Part shown: one piece after another, positions 10,663 to 20,335 of the stretch
Numbering within the stretch: position 1 is the stretch's first letter
How the letters are laid out: each line of letters opens with the position of its first letter
Assembly: GCA_021432635.1 (NCBI GenBank)
Contig: MU270042.1
Coordinates: 409,849-473,848 of the forward strand
DNA from: Thozetella sp. PMI_491
Lineage: Eukaryota; Ascomycota; Sordariomycetes; Chaetosphaeriales; Chaetosphaeriaceae
DNA length: 64,000 bases
Reading direction: 5' to 3'
The notes under the pieces: generated by a model
Databases searched by the model: none
What the model saw: only the letters and a program-made list of their open reading frames with translations
What the model was told of the DNA's origin: nothing
Translations under genes and position numbers: made by a program

Positions 10663-13542
10663 TCATTGCGAGTCATTCGATGCCCCCCACACATGGGGAG
10701 ACGCACCAGGATTCGGTTCGCCGAACGGTGTTGGCGGATCCTCGTCCACGTATTCCCGAAAGATGCGCCCACTCAACTTGGTCTGCACCTCTGACGCATT
10801 GGTGCCAAACATATCTCCAAGGTGGTCCGCGGTGATGCCGTCGCCGATCAGCGTCACCGAGACACCGGTGCGGAGGACGCGCGGAGGCACGTTGCTGACG
10901 TCGATAGAGGACATGTCCATCGAGTTGGCGCCGACGAACTCGCACTTGTATTTTCCTGCCACTAGCACATGCGGCCGTGACTCGGGGTCTCCCCTGCGGT
11001 TGCCGTTCTCGCGACGGGGCAAGCCATCGGCGTAGCCGAGCGGAATGGTGGCCAGCTTCATGGCCCGGGGCGTCGTGAATGTCCCGCCGTAGCCGACCTC
11101 CGAGCCCTTGCAGTACTCGCTGATCTGGGTGATCTTGGACCTCAGCGTCATGACCTGCTCCAGCGGGTTGCTGTCGGCATCGAAGGGCGCCTGGCCGTGG
11201 AAGGTGGCACCCATGCGTACCATATCCTTGTGTAGGGCCTTGCCTAGGAAGACGGTCGACGACGCGCCGATGGAGTGGTCTGCATCGGGGAAGTGCCTGC
11301 AGATGTCCTCAAAGTTGGCGAGCTGCCGCTGGGTGGAAATGCCCCAGCGACGCCCGTAGGGGCTGCTGCATGGCCCACGCCTTGCCATCGTCGGGTCTTC
11401 CGCCCCCAGCAGCGTGTCACCCGCCTTGGCCAGGTGGGTCATGGCCAGCTTGATGTCGATGTTCTCCAGTTCGCGCGCCCTGAGGCTGGCAAGCAGCTCG
11501 CTCGTTTCCCTGCTGCCCATGCCCGCCCGGCTCATGCCGCTGTCGAATTGGAGGACGGCCGGAAGCTGGCGCCTGGCGTCCACACCGGCCGCATTCCATT
11601 CGCGCACCTGCTGCAGGCTGTTGAGCACGGGGGTGATCTTGTACTTGATTAGCAGCCGCGGATCCGCGCCCACCAGATTCCCATCCAGCACGTTGATGGC
11701 CACGTCGCTGACCAGATCGGGCCGCGAGCTCTGCAGCATCCTCCGCAACTCGACAGCCTCTCCGATGCGCGCAACGAAGAAGTCGCGACAGCCTTCGGAT
11801 ACGAGAGTCTTGCTGACAATGTCGGCGCCAAGCCCGTAAGCGTTGGCCTTGACCACGGCGGCCGCCCGCGTGCGGCGTGGCGCTGCCTGCTGTCCATCTA
11901 CGCCTGGCTTGGGGTTGGCTAGCATTGCCAACCCGAGCCGGAAATTGCGCCGCAGCGCACCCAGGTCGATAGTCGCGATGCCGCCAGCGGCTGCGCGTAG
12001 CTGCTCGCGTTCTGACTCTTGGTCCATAGCAGCAGCATATTCCGTCGGAAAGTCTTGCGTTCTGGGAATCCCTTTACTTCCGCCTGTCGCCAACTTATCT
12101 GGCTCGCTAGTATTGATAGATTCTATGCAGATAGACGTCTTCGATGTAACAGATTTCTGTGCGCACAATACATTCCCTCTCTGCGGTTGGACGAAGGACC
12201 ACCCATCGTGTCCGTGGTCGCTAACCACGATGCGAGGGCGACGGCGTCTCCGAGGCAGAGTCCAAATCCGCCTGCTTCCAGTATTACAATTCGACATGTC
12301 GGCGTTGGGATGCATGTAGCTGCGTATGGAAGTGGCGTCACTGCTCGGGCTATATTCCTTGCCGCTCTCTTCATCCCCGGCGTCAGTCGTGCGCACTGGG
12401 CTGGGCTGTCCCGATCCCGAGTTTGCGAAGGGTTCGTAGAGCAGCCCGTTGACGAGAGCGACGACCAGGTCGGACGTTCCCTCCAAGAGCGCCGGATCGT
12501 TGGCGAGGCGCGGCGTCAGTATAGCGAGAATGGCCGTGGTCGTCGACAGGATGCCGGTCCGCACCGCCCAGGGTCCCAAGGCCCCGTTCGCGAGATAGCC
12601 CTTCTGGTATCCGACGTCCTCGATGGTCAGCTGAAGCACGTGAGCATCGCTGCCACCTCTGATCTGCGACCGCACCGAAGGGATGGCCTGAAACATGAGG
12701 TCCTCTCCGATCTCGCCCAGGAGGTTCAGTCCGCCGCGTGCCAAGGCATGCTTGATCTGCTCGACGAAGCTCGAACGCGCATTCCAGGCCGCCGATCCCG
12801 ACGGTGAGGCAAGCCGGGACATGGCCAGGTTCACGAGCCCCTGGTCTATGCCGTAGCCCACCATCATCAGACCGAAGTGTGTCCAATCTGGCACGGTGCC
12901 CGATGTGTTCGGATTCTGCAGGCGCACGCGCGACTGCACCATCAGATCCCGCATTCCGGTGTACATGGTGAAGGCGAAATGAGTCGAGGCGCTACCAGCA
13001 GCCGTGTTTGTGGCCAGCTCGGCGACTGCTGCGGCCAGGGCTGTGCCGGCCATGATAACTCTCGAGCGGCGGCTGGTGGGCGTCGCCGTTCCGGCATTCT
13101 TGTCGCGCCAGAACCCGATCGCATGGGTCACCACCGCGACACCAGCACCGGAGAGCGTCCCAATTGTCGTCCTCAGCCAGGGCGGCACGTTGGTCTTGTC
13201 AAATCCGGCTTCCACACCATAGCTGATGAACTGCCGCAACACCGTCGGAATGAACACCGACATGAAGTTGCGAGCCGTTACGTTGGCCACAGACCCCAGG
13301 ATCTTGGCGGTATCACTAGCAGAGTCCTGGTTCAGCGCAACCCGGGCTTGGAAGTCTGGCGCTTCAGATGTGTAATTCTGTAGTGTACTTGCATCGTCCG
13401 CTTTACTTTTCCGCCAGGGAGGCTGGAGCAGAGATGACAGAATTCTGGACGGCAGCATTTGACCCGAGAGCCCACACAAAGAAAATAACGTAGACTTAGG
13501 ATCGGGCAGGGCCGAGCTTAGAAGCGGTAGCTGTACTGCCAA
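10663..13542 (-). CDS. Bacterial-type PLP alanine racemase fused to an unrecognised N-terminal half
   Basis: One uninterrupted frame of 959 codons. Residues about 506-959 are a fold-type-III alanine racemase, which interconverts L- and D-alanine with pyridoxal phosphate. The PLP-lysine motif AVVKANAYGLG has its Lys near residue 565. The C-terminal catalytic Tyr lies in VGYGGTF near residue 818, followed by IPLGYADGLPR and a SMDM motif. An in-frame Met at 12027 would start a racemase of normal length (454 residues). Residues 1-400 are Ala/Gly-rich with hydrophobic helices (about 95-190) and match no family I know. Residues 410-500 are low-order linker. The fungal D-Ala suppliers TOXG and SimB belong to a different fold; bacterial-type enzymes are rarer in fungi (S. 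pombe Alr1 is one), so transfer from a bacterium is plausible. It could also be two genes with an unseen intron. Racemase assignment sure; fusion less so. Confidence 0.8.
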   Translation of the reverse strand: MAVQLPLLSSALPDPKSTLFSLCGLSGQMLPSRILSSLLQPPWRKSKADDASTLQNYTSEAPDFQARVALNQDSASDTAKILGSVANVTARNFMSVFIPTVLRQFISYGVEAGFDKTNVPPWLRTTIGTLSGAGVAVVTHAIGFWRDKNAGTATPTSRRSRVIMAGTALAAAVAELATNTAAGSASTHFAFTMYTGMRDLMVQSRVRLQNPNTSGTVPDWTHFGLMMVGYGIDQGLVNLAMSRLASPSGSAAWNARSSFVEQIKHALARGGLNLLGEIGEDLMFQAIPSVRSQIRGGSDAHVLQLTIEDVGYQKGYLANGALGPWAVRTGILSTTTAILAILTPRLANDPALLEGTSDLVVALVNGLLYEPFANSGSGQPSPVRTTDAGDEESGKEYSPSSDATSIRSYMHPNADMSNCNTGSRRIWTLPRRRRRPRIVVSDHGHDGWSFVQPQRGNVLCAQKSVTSKTSICIESINTSEPDKLATGGSKGIPRTQDFPTEYAAAMDQESEREQLRAAAGGIATIDLGALRRNFRLGLAMLANPKPGVDGQQAAPRRTRAAAVVKANAYGLGADIVSKTLVSEGCRDFFVARIGEAVELRRMLQSSRPDLVSDVAINVLDGNLVGADPRLLIKYKITPVLNSLQQVREWNAAGVDARRQLPAVLQFDSGMSRAGMGSRETSELLASLRARELENIDIKLAMTHLAKAGDTLLGAEDPTMARRGPCSSPYGRRWGISTQRQLANFEDICRHFPDADHSIGASSTVFLGKALHKDMVRMGATFHGQAPFDADSNPLEQVMTLRSKITQISEYCKGSEVGYGGTFTTPRAMKLATIPLGYADGLPRRENGNRRGDPESRPHVLVAGKYKCEFVGANSMDMSSIDVSNVPPRVLRTGVSVTLIGDGITADHLGDMFGTNASEVQTKLSGRIFREYVDEDPPTPFGEPNPGASPHVWGASNDSQ

Positions 13543-14698
13543 GGAAATTGAAAGGCATCGATGGCCAGAAAACCCATGTGAACTTCATCTCGTTCCCTCT
13601 CGGTCCGACTTCTCCAGCGGACTGGACAGCTTATATAGAGCGTGAGTCTCGTAAAGGTTGATAACGCACTACGGCTACCCCGGCTAGTAATTTCATTAAG
13701 GGCAAGCCGTAATGTAAGCTTTGGCTGTCTTGGATGCTCAGGCACATTTGTTCTTCATTGTCAAGGGATTCGATGAGACGGGGTAGGGTAAGATGGGATG
13801 CTTGGCCGGTCCCTGAGCCATTCCTGGGGTTTGTCTTCCTTCATGAGTGTCAGGGGCTCGCCGACAGCGGCCAGGGTTGGACCTCGGCAACAGCTTCGGT
13901 GATTTAAAGACAGTGGAATTACAGTCACCAAGCCAGAAAGATGATTAATTCTTGCCTACTTTTTAGCTTGTCCTCCAGGATAAAACCGTAAATCTATAAG
14001 ATGCCATTAGTCTGCAAAATAAATGTCGAGTGAAGAGTATATAAGTCATATTCTTTATTTATGCCAATATGTTTCTAGAAGTAGACTTGATAGGTATCAC
14101 CAGTGCAGCAAAGTGGATGCATTAGATGTGCCGGGTCCGGTATATTGTCTCTCACTAGCAGACCAGTCGGCTGCGAAACAGCCCCCTCGCTCCAACCTCC
14201 GCTCCCTGTTTTAACAAAGAAAAAAGAAAAAAAAGAAAGAAAAAAAAGAGGCCCTCTTTCGGAGTGAATTACTAAGTAAACCTCTTACTGCCCCGGGATT
14301 TGGCCGTCATACGGGTCGAATGGCCGGATATGGGGATGAGTTTCGACTCATCCCGCCTGCATACAGACCACCGAGATCGCACTGAATGCCGAGGATCCTG
14401 CCATCTGCTGATGTCTGGTGCAATAGGTGCAGAGAACGTAATGGCGGAATCGAATAAGTTACCTAGCACGCAGTAGTCATCAGGTCAGACTATTGTCCTA
14501 CCGAGATTGTACGCTATGATATGCCGGTGCCTCCGGAGAGTATCCGTCAACTCAAAAAGGGACTGCGCGTTCTATTGCCGTATAATTTCGCGGCGCAGTT
14601 GGTAGGTCTACCCCTTCGCTACTCCAATCCTACCCTCTGTCAGCTGCAATCTGAGGTGAGGCTTGGTGTGCATGTGTAATCTCACCGCCATCGCGCCA

Positions 14699-14699
<1 letters not shown>

Positions 14700-14735
<36 letters not shown>
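14700..14735. repeat. Poly-C homopolymer, 36 bases
   Basis: An unbroken run of C. Such runs are replication-slippage hot spots, and the complementary G36 could form quadruplex structures. The exact length may be unreliable in an assembly. The ORFs crossing it (poly-Pro and poly-Gly) are artefacts. Confidence 0.95.
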
Positions 14736-15534
14736 TTTTAGCCCCTTGCAGCGACCGTGGCGACTCGGGCGGTCTTGTTTCCAATGCCGACCTAACTTTC
14801 ACCCACGTTCTCTTTGCTCACCGGCGTGCCCATAAGCCTCTGTAAGACCGCAGAGTCCAGTGCTAAAGTAGGAAATCGACGACGGTGACATGCCGGCCAA
14901 CATTGACCTGGAGAATTTATGATGGTGGTTTAAAAGTTTTCTCGATTTGCCGTGACAAGCTATGACTTCGTATCCACTAATTAATGGGACGGCGTCGTAC
15001 ACCGCGCACAATCGTGTCGCTCAACGCCTAGATCTTATGCATGAAGATGATACTTCGTTTTGGTACTGTTGAACATAATTGTTGGCGTTTCATTGCAAAG
15101 CCTTCATAGGAGCCTCACAAGGAGGTCTAGCTTTCAGTCAACCCACTCCCTTATGAACCGACTTTCTTTCGATGGCGCTCGAGGAGGCGGAAGGACAACT
15201 GTCGGACGTACGAGAGCCAGCGCCGCCAAGATCGTGGCCGAGGTGAGGATCTGCCCCCTCTTATTACATGATAAATATCCGCAATAACATCGAGCTCACT
15301 GACTTCAATCGAATCGGTGCTGATATCATCTGACCATGATACATAGAAATTCCCGTTCGTGTCTCGCGGGCAAGTGTTGCGTGATGCTTCGTGGTAGGTT
15401 GTTGCACGGCGGGCGAAGCGTTATAACCAGCAGAGATGATCTGTTCAAATTGCAGTATTGGCTGGCCATAGACGTTGGCATGTCCATGAGCCACGGTCTC
15501 GAGACACTTCTTCACTCACAAATTATAGAGAACA

Positions 15535-15804
15535 ATGATGAGAATACATATTCCAACTATTTGTCACGTTGTAGCAATCACCGCTGTCCTTGGGTCCGAT
15601 ATGGATCATTTTACCCTGTGGATACCTTATGTGCTGCGGGGTGGGCAGAAGCGTAGATATCTCACTTTTGAAGCTCACGCAAACCTGGATTGTACTGGAT
15701 CACAAGCTGCTCTTGTGTCGTCTGGACTGCTGTGTTATTCCTACAAGAATCTGCATCAAGATTTCTTTGGTTGCATCTTTCAAGCCGGTATCACTATAAG
15801 TTAA
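15535..15804 (+). CDS. Candidate small secreted protein
   Basis: 89 codons (88 from the second Met at 15538). The start is a basic/polar residue followed by a hydrophobic stretch ending near Val-Leu-Gly-Ser, which could be a short signal peptide. The mature part has three or four Cys. No family is recognised and there is no intron or clear promoter. It sits alone in a gene-poor interval. It could be a small effector-like protein or chance. Confidence 0.25.
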   Translation: MMRIHIPTICHVVAITAVLGSDMDHFTLWIPYVLRGGQKRRYLTFEAHANLDCTGSQAALVSSGLLCYSYKNLHQDFFGCIFQAGITIS

Positions 15805-17111
15805 TACCCTAGACCCACCATGCCTGACATCCACCTATTGCTATTTTGACGTATTTTCAGAAGCCCAGTCAATTCTTTTGGTAATTTCTTGTTTCCTTGA
15901 TACTACGAGGGCACCGAAAATCTCAGGAAAGAAGCCTTAGCTCCATGGCCCAGGCCATGTTTGCTCTGGTCTTGTGTGCCCCAAAGGGTCCTGTTCGGGT
16001 GCTTGGAAGGACCTGGATTACAGCCGCGGCTGGATGTTCAAACCATTCACTTCATCTACTTGGTTTTCGCTATGGCAACGGCCTTTTCTTTGATGTTTGA
16101 AGCATCAGCAAGAGCAGTTCAGAACACTTAAAATCGATACACTAAGGGTTGATGGGTTCAACGCTGGTGAGAAAGGCTGTCACGCTACGCTTTGCTCCTG
16201 AGACATCAGTCCAGCGTAAGGTCGGTATGGCGTTCCCAGTGAACATCGTGGCAGCATTTGCGAGAGACGACAGTGGTGGCTGAGTAAACTGTCTTGGCAC
16301 ATTGAACGCGGCTTTTGCATACTACAACACCAAAATAGATAGCGCTGGAGATCTCTCAGTTTCAGCGATGTCGGATTAGAGAGCTCGGACTTTTCTCTGG
16401 GTACTGCCTGGCTCGCTTCCCTTCGCATTTATGATGTGACCTTTTTGGGGCATGATTTTTGCGCTGCGTATTCAGATGATGTCTGTTGACACCCGGTGAC
16501 CGTATCATGCCCGTGGATTGCCAAAACCGGCCACGCGACAATGAGCCATCCATCGGGGTCTGTCGTAACCTAGCCTTGGCCATAAAGACCTACAGCAATT
16601 GCCGCAAAATAAAGAGGCTACAGCGTGTAGTATCTGCCAGTCAGACACCAGGACAAGGAACCTAGGCCGCAGCGGCTAGGTACGGGCTCGCCCGCCACAT
16701 GTCGCTACCAGACATAAAGCTTCCCGCCAAGCCCCGAGCCAATAGGGTGTAGTCCTTCTACCGGGTGTCCTTATTCTTGACTGCCGGAAATTTAGGGGGA
16801 TAAATCCACTAGCACAGGTGCCGCAGGGATTTGGATACGACTTACCCAAGCCGGTTTGCTCAGCGAGCCAACGAGACGGTTGCTCAAGATTCTGTACTTC
16901 GCTGTTTACTACTTCAGCACGGTCACGGGCCAGAAAGAATTGGTTGACCTCTCTATAAATCCTGGCTCAATACTTATGGTGCCCTGGCCCACCCACACTT
17001 CGACCCGAGGTCATATACGGATATGTACTCATTCTCGCTCGCAATGACTACTGATTAACGCCACGATCATGCATCAGCCAATGGTTCGTCCTCCTATACG
17101 ATCCCTATACC

Positions 17112-17171
17112 ATTCAGGGGAGGTTCTGTACGCGCTTACGATTCAGGGGGGGGGTTCTGTACGCGCTTCCG
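17112..17171. repeat. Two-copy tandem duplication of about 30 bp
   Basis: Two adjacent copies (17112-17140 and 17141-17171) share ATTCAGGGG, a variable G-run and TTCTGTACGCGCTT. They differ mainly in G-run length (4 versus 9) and one base near the end, a recent-looking slippage duplication. Confidence 0.8.
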
Positions 17172-17885
17172 ATTCCAGCAATGGAACTACAGTGACACAG
17201 CGGCTTACGTGGACGTTCTTAAACCAACAATATATTTTCATTACGTGCTTGATTGCTCTGGATGAGCACTGATAGATGACGATGAAACGTTTTATATCAC
17301 TCGAATTATCACGATGACCCTCAGCAATATTCCGACAACGTGGGGATGTCCCAGATTAACTAACGAGGCTGCTGATGAAGAGACTGGTGAAACGACTGGG
17401 ATATGAAGTTAGGAGTGGGGTGTTTCGGACGCAGCGTGTACAGCTGTGACTCCTGCCAGTGCTTGTATGCTTCCCAACCTTTGATTTCTTGGAGACAGGA
17501 ACAAGCACCGGGCAGAATAGAGAACAGTAAATCAAAAGTAGGGACCTTGACCTTTCATCGGAATCATTTCCTAGGCAAAGCATACCAGACTAGATGCTAG
17601 AAACTATTTCCTTCCCTCGGAATATCTAGGATGTCTGGGTGTTTACAAGTCCATCTCTCCGACAAGGCAATCAAGAACACCTTCCTAACCGAAGTCGGCG
17701 CGGCAATATCCAGAGCCAAACCCAAAATTTTCTATCTCTAACCCTCCATGTAAGCCCAGCCAGAGTGGCTTATTTGGGGGGTGGGGGTGGATCATTTCAG
17801 GACTAGCGCCGCTTAAACGAGCCTCTCTAGGGCTAGGTCAGGCATCAGAATGAGCAGGAAGAGCTGGTCCTATGCTTTCCACCAT

Positions 17886-18988
17886 CTAGGGCGGCGTTTT
17901 CATGCCCTTGACATTCTTGGGTTTGATCGGCGGGCTCAGCATCTTCTTGCCAACGCCGTCCTCCCACTCGACGGTGACATCGCGATGCATGTTCCAGCGG
18001 ATTAGCGTATCCCACTTCTTGCAGGTGTGCACGGTGTTGAAGTTGGGATGGGGCATAGACCGGCCTTCGACCCAGTTGTAGGTCAGCAGACTGATATCAC
18101 CGTGGCACATGAGGGTCTGGCGAAGGTTCTCGACACAGTGCTCGAGGTGGCCCTGCACAACCGACTCGGGCGCGCCCGCGAAGGAGCCTTCATGCTGGTC
18201 ATAGTAGTCGCGGTGGAGGGCCTTGCGCAGCAAGTCCACGCAGTGCAGCTGGTGGAACACGTCCAGGCTAGCAAGATACTGGCCCGTACCATGGTCGCGG
18301 TCCAGGAGCACGGGGTATTCGTGGTACTCGTTCACTGCCTCCCATTGCTCCTTGGTGATGCCGATGGCGCCGCCTACCGGACCTAGGTTGTCATTACTAC
18401 GGGACTCCACCGCAGGCTCCAACGGGAGCTTAGAAACGCAGAGGCTGCTCACCATCGGTGATGTTGTCCCATGCGGCATCGACCTCTGGCCCAATACCGG
18501 TAAAAGGAGACTGGAGGCCAAAGCTGCCCTTGAACCTCTGGACCTCATACTCCACGCCCTCTTCGGCATCGGGCACTGTTTTGCTCCAAGGGTTAGCACT
18601 CTAGTGTTTCCCATGCCCACGGAAGACAGAGCAAGGCATGGCGAAGCGTTAGGGATTTAGCAGACGCACACCATTGCCCGAGCAGTCTCCCGCACTCCAG
18701 TTGGCTCAGGTGCAGTGAGGCTCGGGAAATCAACACCGTGATGGCCAGCGCCGCGCACGATGCCACTAAAAGGAGAGCCTCGAGGCTCAGTCGCCAGGTG
18801 GATGCGGGGATCCGACGTCGAGAGATCAATATAGGCTTTTCATCGGCAAGAAAGGCTTCCCCCTCGCTGGTTTCGTCGGCACTGGCAGTGCGGCTCGCAT
18901 ATTCGCCTTCTATGGGCATGTAGGCGGGATGTTCCATCTCCTTTCCGAATTTCGACAGAGATATGCGTACGAGTTTGTTCAGAGACAT
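17886..18988 (-). CDS. UstYa-family (DUF3328) oxidase of a RiPP locus
   Basis: Three exons on the minus strand: 18988-18670, 18575-18453 and 18382-17886, with introns of 94 and 70 bp. Each junction is GT-AG, frame-preserving and preceded by a branch-like site, giving about 312 residues. The start at 18988 gives a cytosolic tail of about 65 residues, then one hydrophobic transmembrane segment (about 68-90), as usual in the family. Exon 2 carries the family segment GVEYEVQRFKGSFGLQSPF. Exon 3 has both HxxHC motifs, HQLHC and HLEHC, thought to bind the catalytic metal, and the conserved CHGD that follows. Family members carry out oxidative cyclisation or hydroxylation of peptide cores in ustiloxin-, phomopsin- and epichloecyclin-type pathways. 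It is divergent from the repeat precursor 0.9 kb away, its likely substrate. Only one UstYa copy is in this locus. Confidence 0.92.
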
Positions 18989-19869
18989 GCTAACGTGTAA
19001 GTCAAGACAAGGCAGTGATATTCTGGCGAGAGGAGATCCTTGGTGTCTGGAGGAGAGAGAGATGGGAGGATCTTGAGAAAGGGACTTGAGAAAGGGAGGG
19101 GGTGGTCAGTCTCTAGTCTTCCCCTCTTCTCCTGTAGCTGCCCAAGGATGCCATGGCATCATGGCTAAGAGCAGTGAGATTGGTCACTATTGCGTATCCT
19201 CCCAATGTACGCCAAGGCGAGCCATCTAGGAAGGTCTGGCAGTTTAGGAAGGTATGTGAAAGGCTCTTTGTTGACACATGATTTTTCAAATGATTGTCGA
19301 TCCGACCGGCCGTAGAGGGTCCTCTGCAGAAGACGCCCTGTTGTCAACACCGAAATGCAACACACCACCATTCATGACGTTTGTGATGGCAGAAGTCATT
19401 GGTATCACCAATGGAAAAAGTAGGTCTCGCGATCACCGCCTGGTCGGACATCTCGGACTTGCTCTAGAGTTGCATTTAGGGGGCTCTAGCGACAGCCTCT
19501 TGGCCAGTAGGAACATGGCCGGCTCATCCATGTTTCGTCACACCTTCCAAGTTTGCTCTGGCTTGGATTGCGGGAAATGTGAGCCTTTGCGAACCTATAT
19601 GCCGTAAAGACGGCCAGTCAGGTCTAGACCGAGAGATTGCTTCGCGTCGCGCGCCAGACCGGCACTACGTCCTATATCTAGCTAGATAAGCCAAGACGGT
19701 ATCAGCAATGGGTTTGCCCCAGCTTATATCTACTCACTTCTCTATCCATCTATCCATCGATCTGTCTGTACAAGAGATTGTTCAGAGTCTTTTCCTGACT
19801 GCCAAGCCAAGTTTGCTATCTATTCCACACTCATCTTATTTACGTCCCTTTCCCAGACACTCGAACAAT
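18989..19869. promoter_or_regulatory. Divergent intergenic region between UstYa gene and precursor gene
   Basis: 881 bp separate the two start codons. It must hold the promoters of both, a layout suiting joint control. A purine-rich stretch (about 19045-19100, on the UstYa side) and a CT/ATC-rich stretch (about 19735-19770, on the precursor side) look like the 5-prime leaders. No binding site for a named regulator could be assigned. Confidence 0.6.
19724..19730 (+). promoter_or_regulatory. TATA-like box of the precursor gene
   Basis: TTATATC lies about 140 bp upstream of the start codon and is followed by a pyrimidine-rich stretch with TCTATCC/ATCTATCC repeats, as is common around fungal transcription starts. 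It implies a 5-prime leader of roughly 100-110 bases. Confidence 0.4.
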
Positions 19870-20335
19870 ATGAAGGGCGCTTACGTCGTCGCTACCATTG
19901 CTCACGCTGCGGCGGTCTGGGCTGCTGCCATCCGTAAGTTTGCCATCCCCGATGAGACAGCATGATCTTCGCTCAACCGTGCAACTAGCGGTGGACTCGC
20001 TTGGTCCGAGAAACGAAGAGAACTGGAACGCCGCGGCTTGGTCCAACTTCGTAAAGAGCTACGTGGACGGCGCCGAAGCTGGCGCTCAGAAGCGAGACGA
20101 AAACTGGAACGCCGCAGCTTGGTCCAACTTCGTCAAGAGCTACGTCGATGGCGCCGAAGATGCCGTGCAGAAGCGCGACGACAAGTGGAACGCTGCGGCT
20201 TGGTCTAACTTTGTCAAGAGCTATGTGGATGGCGCCGAGGACAGCGCTCAGAAGCGCGAAGAGAACTGGAATGCCGCTGCCTGGTCCAATTTTGTGAAGA
20301 GCTATGTTGACGGCGCCGAGGACGCCAAGGAGTGA
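19870..20335 (+). CDS. Repeat-containing secreted RiPP precursor (dikaritin type)
   Basis: Two exons, 19870-19933 and 19989-20335, around a 55-bp intron (GTAAGT donor, AACTAG acceptor). The product is 136 residues. Residues 1-20 are a signal peptide, followed by a short leader to residue 30. Four imperfect repeats follow, at residues 31-57, 58-84, 85-111 and 112-136. The first three are 27 residues long and end in Gln-Lys-Arg, a Kex2 cleavage site; the last ends at the stop. All repeats share WNAAAWSNFVKSYVDGAE; variation is confined to the two or three residues at each edge. Signal peptide, Kex2-spaced repeats and an adjacent UstYa oxidase are the defining features of UstA, PhomA and GigA-like precursors. 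GigA of Epichloe, as I recall it, also has 27-residue repeats. The cyclised core is not known; it probably includes the Tyr, perhaps NFVKSYVDG (inference). The core sequence matches no product I know. Confidence 0.93.
20015..20332 (+). repeat. Four tandem 81-bp coding repeats in the precursor
   Basis: Units at 20015-20095, 20096-20176, 20177-20257 and 20258-20332 (the last 75 bp). They differ mostly at silent third positions while the encoded 18-residue block stays identical. This points to purifying selection on the peptide rather than very recent duplication. Confidence 0.9.

Larger units (their letters stand above)
13543..17885. other. Long intergenic stretch with low-complexity tracts
   Basis: 4.3 kb with no strong gene apart from the small candidate at 15535-15804. 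It contains an A-rich tract (14214-14251), a C36 homopolymer (14700-14735) and a short tandem duplication (17112-17171). Short ORFs at 16180-16583 on the minus strand show no recognisable motif. Confidence 0.5.

Noticed and set aside
10663-12860. Plus-strand and other minus-strand ORFs across the racemase gene
   Set aside because: Shadows of the GC-rich coding frame; no motifs of their own.
19870-20335. Alpha-type mating pheromone precursor (signal peptide, Kex2 repeats)
   Set aside because: Pheromone repeats are short, Cys-flanked and rich in Trp-Cys pairs. These repeats are 27 residues without Cys, and a UstYa gene is divergent beside them.
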